Positions 32,887 to 45,314 of a DNA stretch of 64,000 bases are shown here, in pieces (position 1 is the stretch's first letter; each line of letters starts with the position of its first letter). Source of the DNA: Oscillospiraceae bacterium (GTDB lineage: Bacteria; Bacillota; Clostridia; Oscillospirales; Oscillospiraceae). Made by a program: the position numbers and the translations under genes. The notes beneath the pieces are model-generated. The model saw only the letters and a program-made list of their open reading frames with translations. It searched no databases and had not been told where the DNA came from. The DNA is taken from contig CADBKF010000007.1 of NCBI GenBank assembly GCA_902795195.1, forward strand, positions 1 through 64,000, read 5' to 3'.

Positions 32887-33489
32887 ATGTTCTATTATTT
32901 GACCGGAAAAATCACGGTGATGGACGCAAATCTCGCGGTTGTGGACGTCGGCGGCGTGGGCTATGCCTGCCACGCGAGCAACTACACCCTGGCGCAGCTG
33001 CGCCTGGGCGAGGAAAAGCGCCTGTACACCTACTGCAATATCAAGGAGGACGCCTTCGACATCTACGGCTTCGCCTCCCGGGAGGAGCTGCGGCTGTTTG
33101 AGCTGCTGCTCTCGGTCACGGGCGTGGGCGCCAAGGTGGCGCTCTCGATCCTGTCCGCGGTCTCGCCCGACCAGCTGACGCTGGCCATCGTGACCGGCGA
33201 TGAGAAGACCGTGACCATGGCCCAGGGCGTGGGCAAGAAGATGGCCCAGCGCATTCTGCTCGAGCTCAAGGACAAGGTCGGCGGCGAGCTGGACTTCTCC
33301 GGCGGCGTGTCGATGGGCGACGTGGCGCCGGCACCCAAGAGCGGCAAACTTGCCACCGCCACGGCCGCGCTGGTCGAGCTGGGTTATTCCCAGGCCGAGG
33401 TGGGCAGGGCCCTCAAGGGCGCAGACGTGGAGAAGCTCTCGGTCGAGGAGCTGGTCCGCTACGGATTAAGAGCCATGGTAATGGGGTAA
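32887..33489 (+). CDS. ruvA: Holliday junction branch migration protein RuvA
   Basis: Tetrameric junction-binding protein that loads RuvB. 200 residues: OB-fold N-domain (1-62), helix-hairpin-helix pair with VTGVGAKVALSIL and GVGKKMAQRILLELK, and a C-terminal RuvB-binding three-helix domain (about 150-200). It begins 2 bp after ruvC. Confidence 0.97.
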   Translation: MFYYLTGKITVMDANLAVVDVGGVGYACHASNYTLAQLRLGEEKRLYTYCNIKEDAFDIYGFASREELRLFELLLSVTGVGAKVALSILSAVSPDQLTLAIVTGDEKTVTMAQGVGKKMAQRILLELKDKVGGELDFSGGVSMGDVAPAPKSGKLATATAALVELGYSQAEVGRALKGADVEKLSVEELVRYGLRAMVMG

Positions 33490-33495
33490 TTTGAT

Positions 33496-34536
33496 ATGAG
33501 CATTGACTTTTCACAGAACTATGAAGCGCCGATCGTGACCTCGTCGCTCACGCCGCTCGACGAGACCGAGTTCACCCTCCGGCCCAAGACGCTGCGGGAC
33601 TACACCGGCCAGGAGAAGGCCAAGGAAAACCTCGCGGTCTATATCGAGGCGGCCAAGCGAAGGAACGAATCGCTCGACCATGTGCTGCTCTACGGCCCGC
33701 CAGGCCTGGGCAAGACCACGCTGGCCGGCGTCATCGCCAACGAGATGGGCGTGAACATCCGCATCACCTCGGGCCCTGCCATCGAGAAGGCCGGCGATCT
33801 GGCCGCGCTGCTGACCAATCTCAACCCCGGCGATATCCTGTTCATCGACGAGATCCACCGGCTCAACCGGGTGGTGGAGGAGATCCTGTACCCCGCGATG
33901 GAGGACTTTGCCATCGACATCATCGTGGGCAAGGGCCCGTCTGCCAACTCCATCCGCCTGGATCTGCCGCGCTTTACGCTGATCGGCGCGACCACCCGGG
34001 CCGGCCAGCTCTCCTCGCCGCTGCGCGACCGCTTCGGCGTGTCGCTGCGCCTCGAGCTCTACACCACCGAGGAGCTGGCCCGGATCGTCACGCGCTCTGC
34101 CACACTGTTCGGCATGCAGATCGACCCCGACGGCGCACGCGAGATCGCTTCGCGCAGCCGCGGCACCCCGCGTATCGCCAACCGCATTCTGCGCCGCGTG
34201 CGCGACTACGCCCAGGTCTACTATGACGGCGTTATCACCAAGCAGGCCGCCGACCACGCGCTCGATCGCCTGGAGATCGACCGCCTGGGCCTGGACAACA
34301 TCGACCGGCGCATGCTGCGCGCCATCATCGAGAACTACGCCGGCGGCCCGGTGGGCCTGGAAACGCTGGCTGCGACGATCGGTGAGGAGGCTGTGACACT
34401 CGAGGACGTGTACGAACCGTATCTCATGCAGATCGGTTTTCTCAGCCGGACGCCCCGCGGCCGCTGCGTCACGATGCTGGCCTATCAGCATCTGGGCATT
34501 CCGTACAGCGGTCAACAGCAGTTATTGAACGTGTGA
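33496..34536 (+). CDS. ruvB: Holliday junction branch migration ATPase RuvB
   Basis: Hexameric AAA+ motor for branch migration. 346 residues with Walker [10 protein letters not shown] (about 66-74), Walker [10 protein letters not shown], sensor I GATTR and a C-terminal winged helix (FLSRTPRGR). Last gene of ruvCAB, 6 bp after ruvA. Confidence 0.97.
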   Translation: MSIDFSQNYEAPIVTSSLTPLDETEFTLRPKTLRDYTGQEKAKENLAVYIEAAKRRNESLDHVLLYGPPGLGKTTLAGVIANEMGVNIRITSGPAIEKAGDLAALLTNLNPGDILFIDEIHRLNRVVEEILYPAMEDFAIDIIVGKGPSANSIRLDLPRFTLIGATTRAGQLSSPLRDRFGVSLRLELYTTEELARIVTRSATLFGMQIDPDGAREIASRSRGTPRIANRILRRVRDYAQVYYDGVITKQAADHALDRLEIDRLGLDNIDRRMLRAIIENYAGGPVGLETLAATIGEEAVTLEDVYEPYLMQIGFLSRTPRGRCVTMLAYQHLGIPYSGQQQLLNV

Positions 34537-34589
34537 GCTCGTTTTTTCAGAATAAAGAGAAAAATATATCACAATAACGAAAAATGCTG

Positions 34590-34617
34590 TTGACAGATTG
34601 CAGATTGGTGGTATAAT
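34590..34617 (+). promoter_or_regulatory. Promoter of the sigma-H-like gene
   Basis: TTGACA (34590-34595), 16-bp spacer, TATAAT (34612-34617), 27 bp before the first ATG. Confidence 0.88.
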
Positions 34618-34644
34618 AGCGTTAATATTTTAGAAATATATCGC

Positions 34645-35220
34645 ATGATGGATCAAAACTTTTCAACCATGACCGATGAGGCGCTGCTGCTGCAGTGCCA
34701 AGGCTCCGAAGCCGCGCTCGAGGCGCTGATCCGGCGGCATTTCCGCCTGGTTACGGCCTGTGCCCGTTCCTTTTTCCTGGTGGGCGCAGAGGAGAGCGAC
34801 CTCATTCAGGAGGGCATGATTGGCCTGCTTGGCGCCATCCGGAGCTACCGGGCAGAGCAGGACGTCAGCTTTCCCAGCTATGCAAAGCTATGCATCCGGC
34901 GGCACATGATCTCCGCGGTCCGCGCCGCCAACGCCGAGAAGAATTTGCCGCTGAACGACGCCATTCCCCTGGATGATTACGAGGAACAGATCAACCGCAT
35001 GGACCCGGAGACGGCCTATCTCGGAAAGGAGCGCATGGAGGACCTGCTTGCGGCGCTGCGATCGCAGCTGTCGGCGTTTGAGCAGGCGGTTTTGCAGCTC
35101 TATCTCGAGGGCTTTTCCGGCCGAGAAATTGCCCTGACCCTTCACCGGCCCGCCAAATCCGCAGACAACGCGATCCAGCGCATCCGCAGCAAGGCGGCCA
35201 AGCTTTTCCCACGGCGATAA
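34645..35220 (+). CDS. sigH: RNA polymerase sigma factor, SigH-like
   Basis: A 191-residue sigma-70-family factor. Region 2 contains FFLVGAEESDLIQEGMIGLLGAIRSY, a hallmark of sigma-H of spore formers. Region 4 (about 130-185) has QAVLQLYLEGFSGREIALTL and ends in a basic helix. Slightly shorter at the N-terminus than SigH of Bacillus (about 218). The start region (ATGATG) lacks a clear SD, so translation may be weak or controlled. Stands alone downstream of ruvB. Confidence 0.85.
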   Translation: MMDQNFSTMTDEALLLQCQGSEAALEALIRRHFRLVTACARSFFLVGAEESDLIQEGMIGLLGAIRSYRAEQDVSFPSYAKLCIRRHMISAVRAANAEKNLPLNDAIPLDDYEEQINRMDPETAYLGKERMEDLLAALRSQLSAFEQAVLQLYLEGFSGREIALTLHRPAKSADNAIQRIRSKAAKLFPRR

Positions 35221-35310
35221 CGGGTCTGCCCGTTCGCAATATTCAATTCCGTCCTGTACCGTACACAGCATCAACCGTGGTTCGTCAGGGCAAAAGAGAG
35301 GTAACAAACC

Positions 35311-35592
35311 ATGTTCGAAGACAAGACTTTAGTTTGCAAAGAATGCGGTAAGGAATTCGTGTTCACCGCCGGTGAGCAGGAGTTCTATGCTGAAAGAGGC
35401 TTCCAGAATGAGCCCCAGCGCTGCAAGGCTTGCCGTGACGCCAGAAAGAATGCTGCTCGTGGCCCCAGAGAGTTCTTCACTGCCACCTGCGCTGCCTGCG
35501 GCGGCGAGGCCCGCGTTCCGTTTGAGCCCAAGTCTGACCGTCCCGTCTATTGCAGCGACTGCTTCGCAAAGATGAGAGGCGAGAACGCCTGA
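35311..35592 (+). CDS. Zinc-ribbon protein (CxxC zinc-binding domain)
   Basis: A 93-residue protein with two zinc ribbons: CKECGKEF...CKACRDAR (about residues 9-44) and CAACGGEA...CSDC (about 59-83). Such small zinc-ribbon proteins are abundant in Clostridia; their role (RNA or DNA binding, zinc storage) is unknown. SD AGAGGT precedes the ATG. Codon use differs from neighbours (more AGA and GCT), as in highly expressed genes. A strong terminator follows. Confidence 0.85.
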   Translation: MFEDKTLVCKECGKEFVFTAGEQEFYAERGFQNEPQRCKACRDARKNAARGPREFFTATCAACGGEARVPFEPKSDRPVYCSDCFAKMRGENA

Positions 35593-35605
35593 TTATTTCA
35601 GACGC

Positions 35606-35646
35606 AAAAAGAACGACCCGATGATTTTCGGGTCGTTCTTTTTTTG
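35606..35646 (+). terminator. Terminator of the zinc-ribbon gene
   Basis: A 14-bp stem (35608-35621 with 35628-35641) with T run to 35645. Confidence 0.9.
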
Positions 35647-35702
35647 TGTGCCACTCGCTGTCGAACAAGAATCAGACGCTTGCAGCTGGGGGTTGGCGAA
35701 GA

Positions 35703-35901
35703 GAATGAAGGAATGAAGGAATGAAGCTGCGACTTCGTCACGAATGAAGCCGCTTCGCTAATTGCGGTGTCGCTATGCGACGAATTGAATGGGCGGCTTG
35801 CGCCGCAGTTCTTAAACAGGGTGCTGGGCATTGAAAAATTCAATCTGTTTTTCAATTAGCAAATTGAAAAACACCACAATTAGGCGAAGCCGGCTTCATT
35901 C
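35703..35901. repeat. Long imperfect inverted repeat with octamer tandem
   Basis: Three tandem GAATGAAG octamers (35703-35726), then arms of about 30 bp (35742-35770 and 35871-35901: GAATGAAGCC...AATTGCGGTGT and its inverse) enclosing smaller palindromes. The 370-bp gap between the zinc-ribbon and pyrophosphatase genes holds no gene. Related words occur at 15301-15480. Confidence 0.75.
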
Positions 35902-35963
35902 GGCCGCAGGCCGGCATCATTTCTTCATGAACAAAGTGACTTCATTCCGATTTGAATCGCTCA

Positions 35964-37580
35964 TCAGCCCCAGAGGGCGGACAGCATCGGGATGATCTGC
36001 TTCTTTCTGGACATGACGCCGGGGAGGAAGAAGGTCTGATCGGAGGCGGAGACGCCGAAGGCCTGCTCCATGGTGTCCCGGTCGCCGAGGTAGATGACGC
36101 GCGTGCCCTCAAGCAGCACGTCGGTCAGCATGAGCAGCAGGATGGAATAGCCCTTGTCGGCCTTGATTTTCTCCATGACCTCCAAAAATTCGTCCTTCCG
36201 GTCCAGCATCCGGGCCGAATCCACGCAGGTGATCTGGCTCACGCCGAGGTAGTGGTCGGCAATGTGGAAGTCCTTGAAGTCGGTGAGGAACATGCTCTCC
36301 GCGCTCTTGCCCTCGCCGCTGGAGGCCGAGAAGATGTACTGGCCCAGTTCATCGAGCGAGATGCCGGCCAGGCGCGCCAGACGCTCGGCGATGTCGCGGT
36401 CCCGCTGGGTCGCGGTGGGGGACTTGAAGAGCACCGTGTCGGACAAAATCGCCGCGCACATGAGGCCCGCCATCTTGACCGGCGGCATGATGCCGCGCTC
36501 CTGGTACATGCCGGCGACGATGGTCGTCGTGCTGCCCACGGGCTCGTTGCGGAAGTAGATGGGGTTGTTGGTCTGGATGTCGGCCAGGCGGTGGTGGTCG
36601 ATGATCTCCAGGATTTCGGCCTGCTCCAGGCCTGGGACGGACTGGGCCAGCTCGTTGTGGTCCACCAGCACGACCTGCTTGCGGTGCGGCTTGATCAGAT
36701 GGAAGCGCGAGAGCGTGCCCACGACTTTCTCATTTTCGTCCAGGATCGGGTAACTGCGGTAGCGGCTGCGGGAGACCACCTCGCGCACATCGTCGAGATA
36801 GTCCGTCAGGTGGAAGCACTCGATGTCCTTCGTGCGGCAGATCCGCTCGATCGGGATCGCCTGGAAGATCAGCCGCGCCGCGCGGTAGGCGTCAAACGGC
36901 GTGGAGATGACGCAGGTGCTGCCGGCCATGGCCAGCAAATCTGCGGAAATCTCCGCCTCGCAGAGGATCAGGCAGTGGATCTTGGATTCCAGCGCCCAGC
37001 GGATGACCTCCGGCTGGTTGCCGCAGATGGCGATGTAGTTTGAACCGTTGAACAGCAGACTGTCCTTGCCCTTGGGCAGGGCGAAGACGATCTCACCGGA
37101 GATGGCGTCAAGGTCCGTGCCGTCTTCGTTGAGCACATGGCCCTCGAGCACCGAGAGCAGATTGAACAGCGGAATGCTCTCCACCATGGGGTCGGTGATC
37201 GACTGCATGTCATAGCTGGCGATGTCGCCGGCGGTGAGCATGCCGTAGAGCAGACCGTTTTCGTCCGTGACGGGGATGGCGTTGATGGCGGGGTCCTGCT
37301 GCAGGATGGACCAGGCGTGGCGGACCGTCAGCGCGCTGCTGAGCGCCGGCGGCGTGTCGTAGGCCAGGTCGCGCACCTGCGTGCGCATATTATAGATGTG
37401 CAGCGGGGGATCGAAGCCGAAGCGGTCGAGCACCAGCTTGGTCTCGTCGCTGATGTGGCCCAGGCGGGCGGCGATGTACTGCCGGTCGCCCAGGGCGTTG
37501 CGCAGCGCGGCGTAGGCCATGGCCGAGACGATGGAGTCAGTGTCCGGATTGCGATGCCCGGTGACGTAGATACGTTCCAA
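35964..37580 (-). CDS. ppaC: Manganese-dependent inorganic pyrophosphatase with CBS and DRTGG domains
   Basis: Family II pyrophosphatase hydrolysing PPi, in the regulated CBS-PPase form. The 538-residue protein has the DHH start GHRNPDTDS (8-16), two CBS domains (about 75-130 and 255-310) split by a DRTGG domain (about 135-250), then VDHNE, IDHHRL and the C-terminal DHHA2 domain with SRKKQ. In this form adenine nucleotides bind the CBS pair and diadenosine polyphosphates also act. SD AGGAGG precedes the ATG. Confidence 0.94.
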   Translation of the reverse strand: MERIYVTGHRNPDTDSIVSAMAYAALRNALGDRQYIAARLGHISDETKLVLDRFGFDPPLHIYNMRTQVRDLAYDTPPALSSALTVRHAWSILQQDPAINAIPVTDENGLLYGMLTAGDIASYDMQSITDPMVESIPLFNLLSVLEGHVLNEDGTDLDAISGEIVFALPKGKDSLLFNGSNYIAICGNQPEVIRWALESKIHCLILCEAEISADLLAMAGSTCVISTPFDAYRAARLIFQAIPIERICRTKDIECFHLTDYLDDVREVVSRSRYRSYPILDENEKVVGTLSRFHLIKPHRKQVVLVDHNELAQSVPGLEQAEILEIIDHHRLADIQTNNPIYFRNEPVGSTTTIVAGMYQERGIMPPVKMAGLMCAAILSDTVLFKSPTATQRDRDIAERLARLAGISLDELGQYIFSASSGEGKSAESMFLTDFKDFHIADHYLGVSQITCVDSARMLDRKDEFLEVMEKIKADKGYSILLLMLTDVLLEGTRVIYLGDRDTMEQAFGVSASDQTFFLPGVMSRKKQIIPMLSALWG

Positions 37581-37666
37581 ATTGCGCTCCTCCTTGTGAT
37601 TATAGCTAATTATATTATGCTATTTTTCGGAAAATTTGTCAATCCGTAAAACACGAAAACAAGCGG

Positions 37667-37695
37667 TTGCAATCGGAAAAAAATTGTTGTATAAT
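37667..37695 (+). promoter_or_regulatory. Promoter of the SPT-like gene
   Basis: -35 TTGCAA (37667-37672), 17-bp spacer, -10 TATAAT (37690-37695), 50 bp before the ATG. Confidence 0.8.
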
Positions 37696-37744
37696 AGCAA
37701 AAAATCAGAACCTAGAGCGATATTTCGCACGAAAGGATAAGCAC

Positions 37745-38920
37745 ATGGATATTTTTGAAAAATGCAGAAAGCCCGCGATCCAGCATGAGCTGCGGGCCCG
37801 GGATCTGTATCCATATCACCGCGCGCTCGAGTCGCGGCAGGACGTCGAGGTCATCATGGAGGGCAAGCGCCGCATCATGCTGGGCTCAAACAACTATCTG
37901 GGCCTGACGACCCAGCCCGAGGTCGTCGAGGCAGGCATCAAGGCCATCGAGCAGTACGGCACCGGCTGCTCCGGCTCCCGCTTCCTCAACGGCACGCTGG
38001 AGATGCACCTGGAGCTCGAGGCCGAGCTGGCGAAGTTCCTCGGCAAGGAGGAGGTCATCACCTTCTCGACCGGCTTCGGCGCGAACCTGGGCATTCTGTC
38101 CGCCATCGTCGGCATGCACGACTATGTGATCTGCGACCGGGAAAACCACGCCTCCATCTACGACGGCTGCAAGCTCAGCTACGGCAAGATGCTCCGCTAT
38201 CGCCACGCGGATATGGAGGATCTGGAAAAGCAGCTGCAGAAGGTCCCCGAGAAGAACGGCTGCCTGATCGTGACCGACGGCGTGTTCTCCATGGGCGGCG
38301 ACATTGCGAAGCTCCCTGAGATCTGCGCGCTGGCCAAGCAGTACGGCGCCAGAGTCATGGTAGACGACGCCCACGCCCTGGGCGTGATCGGCAAGGGCGG
38401 CCGCGGCAGCGCCAGCTACTTCGGCCTTGAGGACCAGGTGGACATCTACATGGGCACCTTCAGCAAGTCCCTGGCCTCCCTGGGGGGCTACTGCGCGGCC
38501 AGCCATGAGGTCTGCGACTTCATCCGCCACGCCTCCCGGCCCTATATCTTCACCGCGTCCATCCCGCCCGCCAACTGCGCGGTCGCGCTGGCTGCCCTGC
38601 GCTATCTCGAGGCCCATCCCGAGATCGTGCAGAACCTGGCTGACATCAGCAACTTCGCCAGAGACTGCTTCCACCGCAAGGGCGTGAAGATCATCGAGGC
38701 GAATACCCCCATCGTGCCCATCTACACCTACGACGCCTTCCGCACGCTGGAGAAGTCCAAGCGGGCCTACGAAGAGGGCGTGTATGTCAATTCCGTTTTG
38801 CCGCCCGCCTGTGCCGAGGGCGAATGCCTGCTGCGCACGAGCTACATGGCGACGCTGACCAAGCCCCTTGTGGAGGAGGCCACGGACATTCTTGCCCGCG
38901 TCCTCAAGGAAGATGGCTAA
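37745..38920 (+). CDS. Alpha-oxoamine synthase, serine palmitoyltransferase-like
   Basis: A 391-residue PLP enzyme of the alpha-oxoamine synthase family (SPT, KBL, BioF, HemA), condensing an amino acid with an acyl-CoA. Landmarks: GSNNYLGL (47-54), RFLNGTLEMHLELE (79-92), cofactor-stacking His135 in ENHAS, VDDAHALGVIG (206-215), Schiff-base Lys241 in GTFSKSLASLGGY. The wording of these motifs is closer to bacterial serine palmitoyltransferase than to BioF as I recall them, and the next gene is an SDR rather than threonine dehydrogenase (the usual KBL partner) or bio genes. 2-amino-3-ketobutyrate ligase remains the main alternative. SD AAAGGA. Confidence 0.8.
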   Translation: MDIFEKCRKPAIQHELRARDLYPYHRALESRQDVEVIMEGKRRIMLGSNNYLGLTTQPEVVEAGIKAIEQYGTGCSGSRFLNGTLEMHLELEAELAKFLGKEEVITFSTGFGANLGILSAIVGMHDYVICDRENHASIYDGCKLSYGKMLRYRHADMEDLEKQLQKVPEKNGCLIVTDGVFSMGGDIAKLPEICALAKQYGARVMVDDAHALGVIGKGGRGSASYFGLEDQVDIYMGTFSKSLASLGGYCAASHEVCDFIRHASRPYIFTASIPPANCAVALAALRYLEAHPEIVQNLADISNFARDCFHRKGVKIIEANTPIVPIYTYDAFRTLEKSKRAYEEGVYVNSVLPPACAEGECLLRTSYMATLTKPLVEEATDILARVLKEDG

Positions 38921-39704
38921 GGTCGCGATCGTGACCGGCGGCAGCTCCGGTATCGGACTTTGCGCTGCACAGTCCCTGCTCGCGCAGGGCTGTAAGGTCT
39001 ACATTTTCAGCCGGCGGCCCTTCACGCTCAAGGGCGCGGCGCACATCTGCGTCGACGTGACCGACGAGACGCAGGTGAAGGAGGCTGTCGCCCAGGTGCT
39101 GGGCCACGAAAAGCGGATCGACCTGCTGGTCAACTGCGCGGGCTTCGGCATCTCCGGCGCGGTCGAGTTCACTGAACTGGCCGACGCCAAGCGGCAGATG
39201 GACGTGAACTTCTTCGGCATGGTCAACATGAACAAGGCGGTGCTCGGCCCCATGCGCGCGCAGGGGAGCGGCCGCATTGTGAACATCAGCTCGGTGGCTG
39301 CGCCCGTGGCGATCCCGTTCCAGACCTACTACTCGGCGTCCAAGGCGGCGATCAACGCCTACACCTGCGCGCTGGCCAACGAGGTCCGGCCCTATGGGAT
39401 CACGGTCTGCGCCATCCAGCCCGGCGACATTGCCACCGGCTTCACTGCGGCGCGGAAAAAGTCGGAGCTGGGCGACGAGGAATATGGCGGGCGGATCTCC
39501 CGCAGCGTGGCGGTCATGGAGCACGACGAGCAGAACGGCATGAAGCCCGAGGTCGCCGGCGCCTACATCGCCAAGATCGCGCTGAAAAAGCGCGTCAAGC
39601 CGCTCTACACCATCGGCTTTTCCTACAAATGCGTGTGCTTCCTCGTCAAGATCCTGCCCTGCGGCATTCTGAATAGGCTCGTGGGCATGATTTATGCGAA
39701 GTAG
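38913..39704 (+). CDS. Short-chain dehydrogenase/reductase, possible 3-ketosphinganine-reductase role
   Basis: A 263-residue SDR with NAD(P) loop TGGSSGIG (8-15), NCAG, catalytic Ser-Tyr-Lys in NISS and YYSASKAA, and a hydrophobic C-terminal segment (about 232-258) that could tether it to the membrane. It overlaps the SPT-like gene by 8 bp, so the two products probably act in sequence: reduction of the keto product of the first enzyme would fit, but this is inference. Its TAG stop lies in a GTAG that begins a heptamer repeat. Confidence 0.85.
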   Translation: MAKVAIVTGGSSGIGLCAAQSLLAQGCKVYIFSRRPFTLKGAAHICVDVTDETQVKEAVAQVLGHEKRIDLLVNCAGFGISGAVEFTELADAKRQMDVNFFGMVNMNKAVLGPMRAQGSGRIVNISSVAAPVAIPFQTYYSASKAAINAYTCALANEVRPYGITVCAIQPGDIATGFTAARKKSELGDEEYGGRISRSVAVMEHDEQNGMKPEVAGAYIAKIALKKRVKPLYTIGFSYKCVCFLVKILPCGILNRLVGMIYAK

Positions 39705-39756
39705 GGATCAGGGGGACCAGGGATCAGGGATCAGGGGTCAGGGGTCAGGGGTCAGG
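39701..39756 (+). repeat. Degenerate heptamer array GGGATCA/GGGGTCA (type F, copy 1)
   Basis: Seven to eight 7-mers of the type GGGATCA or GGGGTCA directly after, and overlapping, the stop codon of the SDR gene. Related arrays are at 43856-43892 and 48475-48553. Confidence 0.8.
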
Positions 39757-39817
39757 CACCACCCGGCGGCGGTTCGGCGATGCGGCGTTTGCGCCTGTTC
39801 GGACTGCAGCTCGTTCC

Positions 39818-39849
39818 TGTCATTCTGAGGAGCTTGCGACGAAGAATCT
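39818..39849. repeat. Half type B repeat
   Basis: TGTCATTCTGAGG...GAAGAATCT matches the left arm of the element at 32255-32330; the right arm is missing. Confidence 0.75.
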
Positions 39850-39930
39850 GAAAAAGACGGGCAGCAGGAGACGCGAACCGCTTCTCCCGCTGCCTGTTTG
39901 TCTATTTCAATTGTATGTGGTCTGTTTCCT

Positions 39931-39957
39931 GCGGGACGTCGAGACGCCGTCCCCTAC
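39931..39957 (-). repeat. GTAG-headed hairpin (type E, copy 2)
   Basis: Inverted copy of 29333-29359 (one base shorter in the loop). It is followed by a GCCxATTGCCTC-type heptamer stretch (39961-39993) and the nifJ terminator. The whole 39705-40046 gap consists of repeats plus the terminator. Confidence 0.7.
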
Positions 39958-39994
39958 GTCTCCTATTGCCGATTGCCTCACTGCCTGTTGCCTC

Positions 39995-40032
39995 AAAAAA
40001 CACCGACCGGAATTTCCGGTCGGTGTTTTTTT
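39995..40032. terminator. Terminator downstream of nifJ
   Basis: A 16-17 bp perfect stem (AAAACACCGACCGG...CCGGTCGGTGTTTT) with A run on one side and T run on the other. It ends leftward transcription of nifJ. Confidence 0.9.
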
Positions 40033-40046
40033 GAAATTCGATCAGA

Positions 40047-43738
<3,692 letters not shown>

Positions 43739-43782
43739 TTATGTATCGTCTCGCAGCCAAAGCCTCTTCCGGATATAAAGTC

Positions 43783-43811
43783 TTGCAATCAGATGAAAAA
43801 TAGGGTATAAT
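43783..43811 (+). promoter_or_regulatory. Promoter of the tagA-tmk gene group
   Basis: -35 TTGCAA (43783-43788), 17-bp spacer, -10 TATAAT (43806-43811). Confidence 0.8.
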
Positions 43812-43824
43812 AACCCAGATATAA

Positions 43825-43892
43825 AGGCAATAGGGAAGAGGCAACAGGCAATAGGAGTCAACTGACCCCTGACCCCTGAATCCTGACCCCTA
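43825..43892. repeat. Heptamer repeats (GGCAATA and TGACCCC types)
   Basis: GGCAATAGGGAAGAGGCAACAGGCAATAGGAG words (43826-43857) followed by TGACCCC heptamers (43863-43892), the inverse orientation of the array at 39701. It sits in the leader of the tagA-like gene. GGCAATAGGAG recurs at 44624-44634, at the end of the same gene. Confidence 0.65.
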
Positions 43893-43914
43893 AAACAAAC
43901 TAAGGAGTCCCGCC

Positions 43915-44631
43915 ATGCAGATTGACGTTCTTGGCGTTGCATACGACAATGTGACAATGGAAGAGGCGGTGTCGGCCGGGCGGCAGCTGCTGCAGGGCAG
44001 CAGAGCGGCCGTGTGCGTCACGCCCAACGCCGAGATCGCCTACGACGCCACGCAGGACGCGGCCTTCCGCGCGCTGCTCAACCGGGCCGATCTGGTGCTG
44101 CCCGACGGCGCCGGCGTGGTGCTGGCGGCAAAGCTGCGCAAAACGCCCCTCAAGCAGAAGGTGGCGGGCGTCGACTTTGCCGGGCAGATGCTGCAGGTCT
44201 TTGCCGAGACCGGCACGCGCCTGTACCTGCTCGGCAGCAAGCCCGGCATTGCGGAGCGGGCGGCGGAGAACATGAAGAAAACAGCCCCGGGGCTCGTTAT
44301 CTGCGGCACCGCCGACGGCTATTTCACCGACGAGGCCGCCGTGGTTGAGAAAATCAACGCCGCGCAGGCACAGGCGCTCTTTGTCTGCCTGGGAAGCCCC
44401 AAGCAGGAGCGCTTCATGTTTGACCACCAGGAGGAGCTGACCACCGTGCGCCTGATGGCAGGCCTCGGCGGCACGCTCGACGCCTTTGCCGGCACGGCCA
44501 AGCGCGCGCCCGACTGGATGATCCGGGCAAATCTGGAATGGCTCTACCGCCTGTACAAGGAGCCCAAGCGCCTCGGCCGCATGATGCGCCTGCCGAAGTA
44601 TTTGCTGAAGGCAATCGGGGAGAGGCAATAG
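43915..44631 (+). CDS. tagA: WecG/TagA/CpsF family glycosyltransferase
   Basis: Adds N-acetylmannosamine to undecaprenyl-PP-GlcNAc, the first committed step of wall teichoic acid or related glycopolymer synthesis, at the membrane's inner face. The 238-residue protein has the family's PNAEIAYDA (with catalytic-type Asp), LPDGAGVV and CLGSPKQE motifs and usual length. SD AAGGAG precedes the ATG. No other teichoic acid genes are adjacent; it heads a group running to the U32 peptidase gene. The 3' end (GAGAGGCAATAGGAG) contains a repeat word. Confidence 0.9.
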   Translation: MQIDVLGVAYDNVTMEEAVSAGRQLLQGSRAAVCVTPNAEIAYDATQDAAFRALLNRADLVLPDGAGVVLAAKLRKTPLKQKVAGVDFAGQMLQVFAETGTRLYLLGSKPGIAERAAENMKKTAPGLVICGTADGYFTDEAAVVEKINAAQAQALFVCLGSPKQERFMFDHQEELTTVRLMAGLGGTLDAFAGTAKRAPDWMIRANLEWLYRLYKEPKRLGRMMRLPKYLLKAIGERQ

Positions 44632-44642
44632 GAGATTACTTC

Positions 44643-45311
44643 ATGGGAAAGCTTATCGTATTTGAAGGGACCGACGGGTCCGGGAAGTCCACGCAGTTTG
44701 CGCTGCTCAAGGAGCGGCTCGAGCGCGAGGGGACTGAGTTTCGCACCATCGTCTTTCCGCAGTATCAGGAGCCGTCCTCGGCTCTGATCCGCATGTATCT
44801 GGGCGGCGAGTTCGGCAGCGACCCCGCCGACGTCAACGCCTACGTGGCCTCCACGTTCTACGCGGTGGACCGCTACGCCTCCTTCCGCAAGGCCTGGGGC
44901 GAATACTATCAAAACGGCGGCGTGGTGCTCTCCGACCGCTACACCACCTCCAACGCCGTGCACCAGGGCTCGAAGGAGCCGGATGCGCGGCAGCGGGACT
45001 TTTTTGCCTGGCTTTCGGAGCTGGAGTTCACCCACATGGAACTCCCGCGGCCGAATCTCGTCATATATCTGGACGTGCCAACCGAGCTGACCGAGCGGCT
45101 CATGCGCCACCGCGAGCACGAGGGCGGCACCCACGCGGACATCCACGAGCAGAATCTGGCCTATCTGCGCCGCTGCCGGCAGACCGGCCTGGCCGCCGCG
45201 GAATTCTTCGGCTGGCGGGTCGTCCGCTGCGCCGAAAACGGCGAAATGCGTTCAATCGAAGACATCCATGCGGAGATCTATGATCTTGTCCGCAAGTGCC
45301 TGGAGGAATAA
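44643..45311 (+). CDS. tmk: Thymidylate kinase
   Basis: Phosphorylates dTMP to dTDP. The 222-residue protein has P-loop EGTDGSGKST (8-17), the DRYTTSN motif and a LID-like region RHREHEGGTHADIHEQN. It is a divergent, slightly longer TMK than usual (about 205-215). The start is set by SD AGGAGA at 44630-44635. It follows tagA by 11 bp. Confidence 0.87.
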   Translation: MGKLIVFEGTDGSGKSTQFALLKERLEREGTEFRTIVFPQYQEPSSALIRMYLGGEFGSDPADVNAYVASTFYAVDRYASFRKAWGEYYQNGGVVLSDRYTTSNAVHQGSKEPDARQRDFFAWLSELEFTHMELPRPNLVIYLDVPTELTERLMRHREHEGGTHADIHEQNLAYLRRCRQTGLAAAEFFGWRVVRCAENGEMRSIEDIHAEIYDLVRKCLEE

Positions 45312-45314
45312 AAC

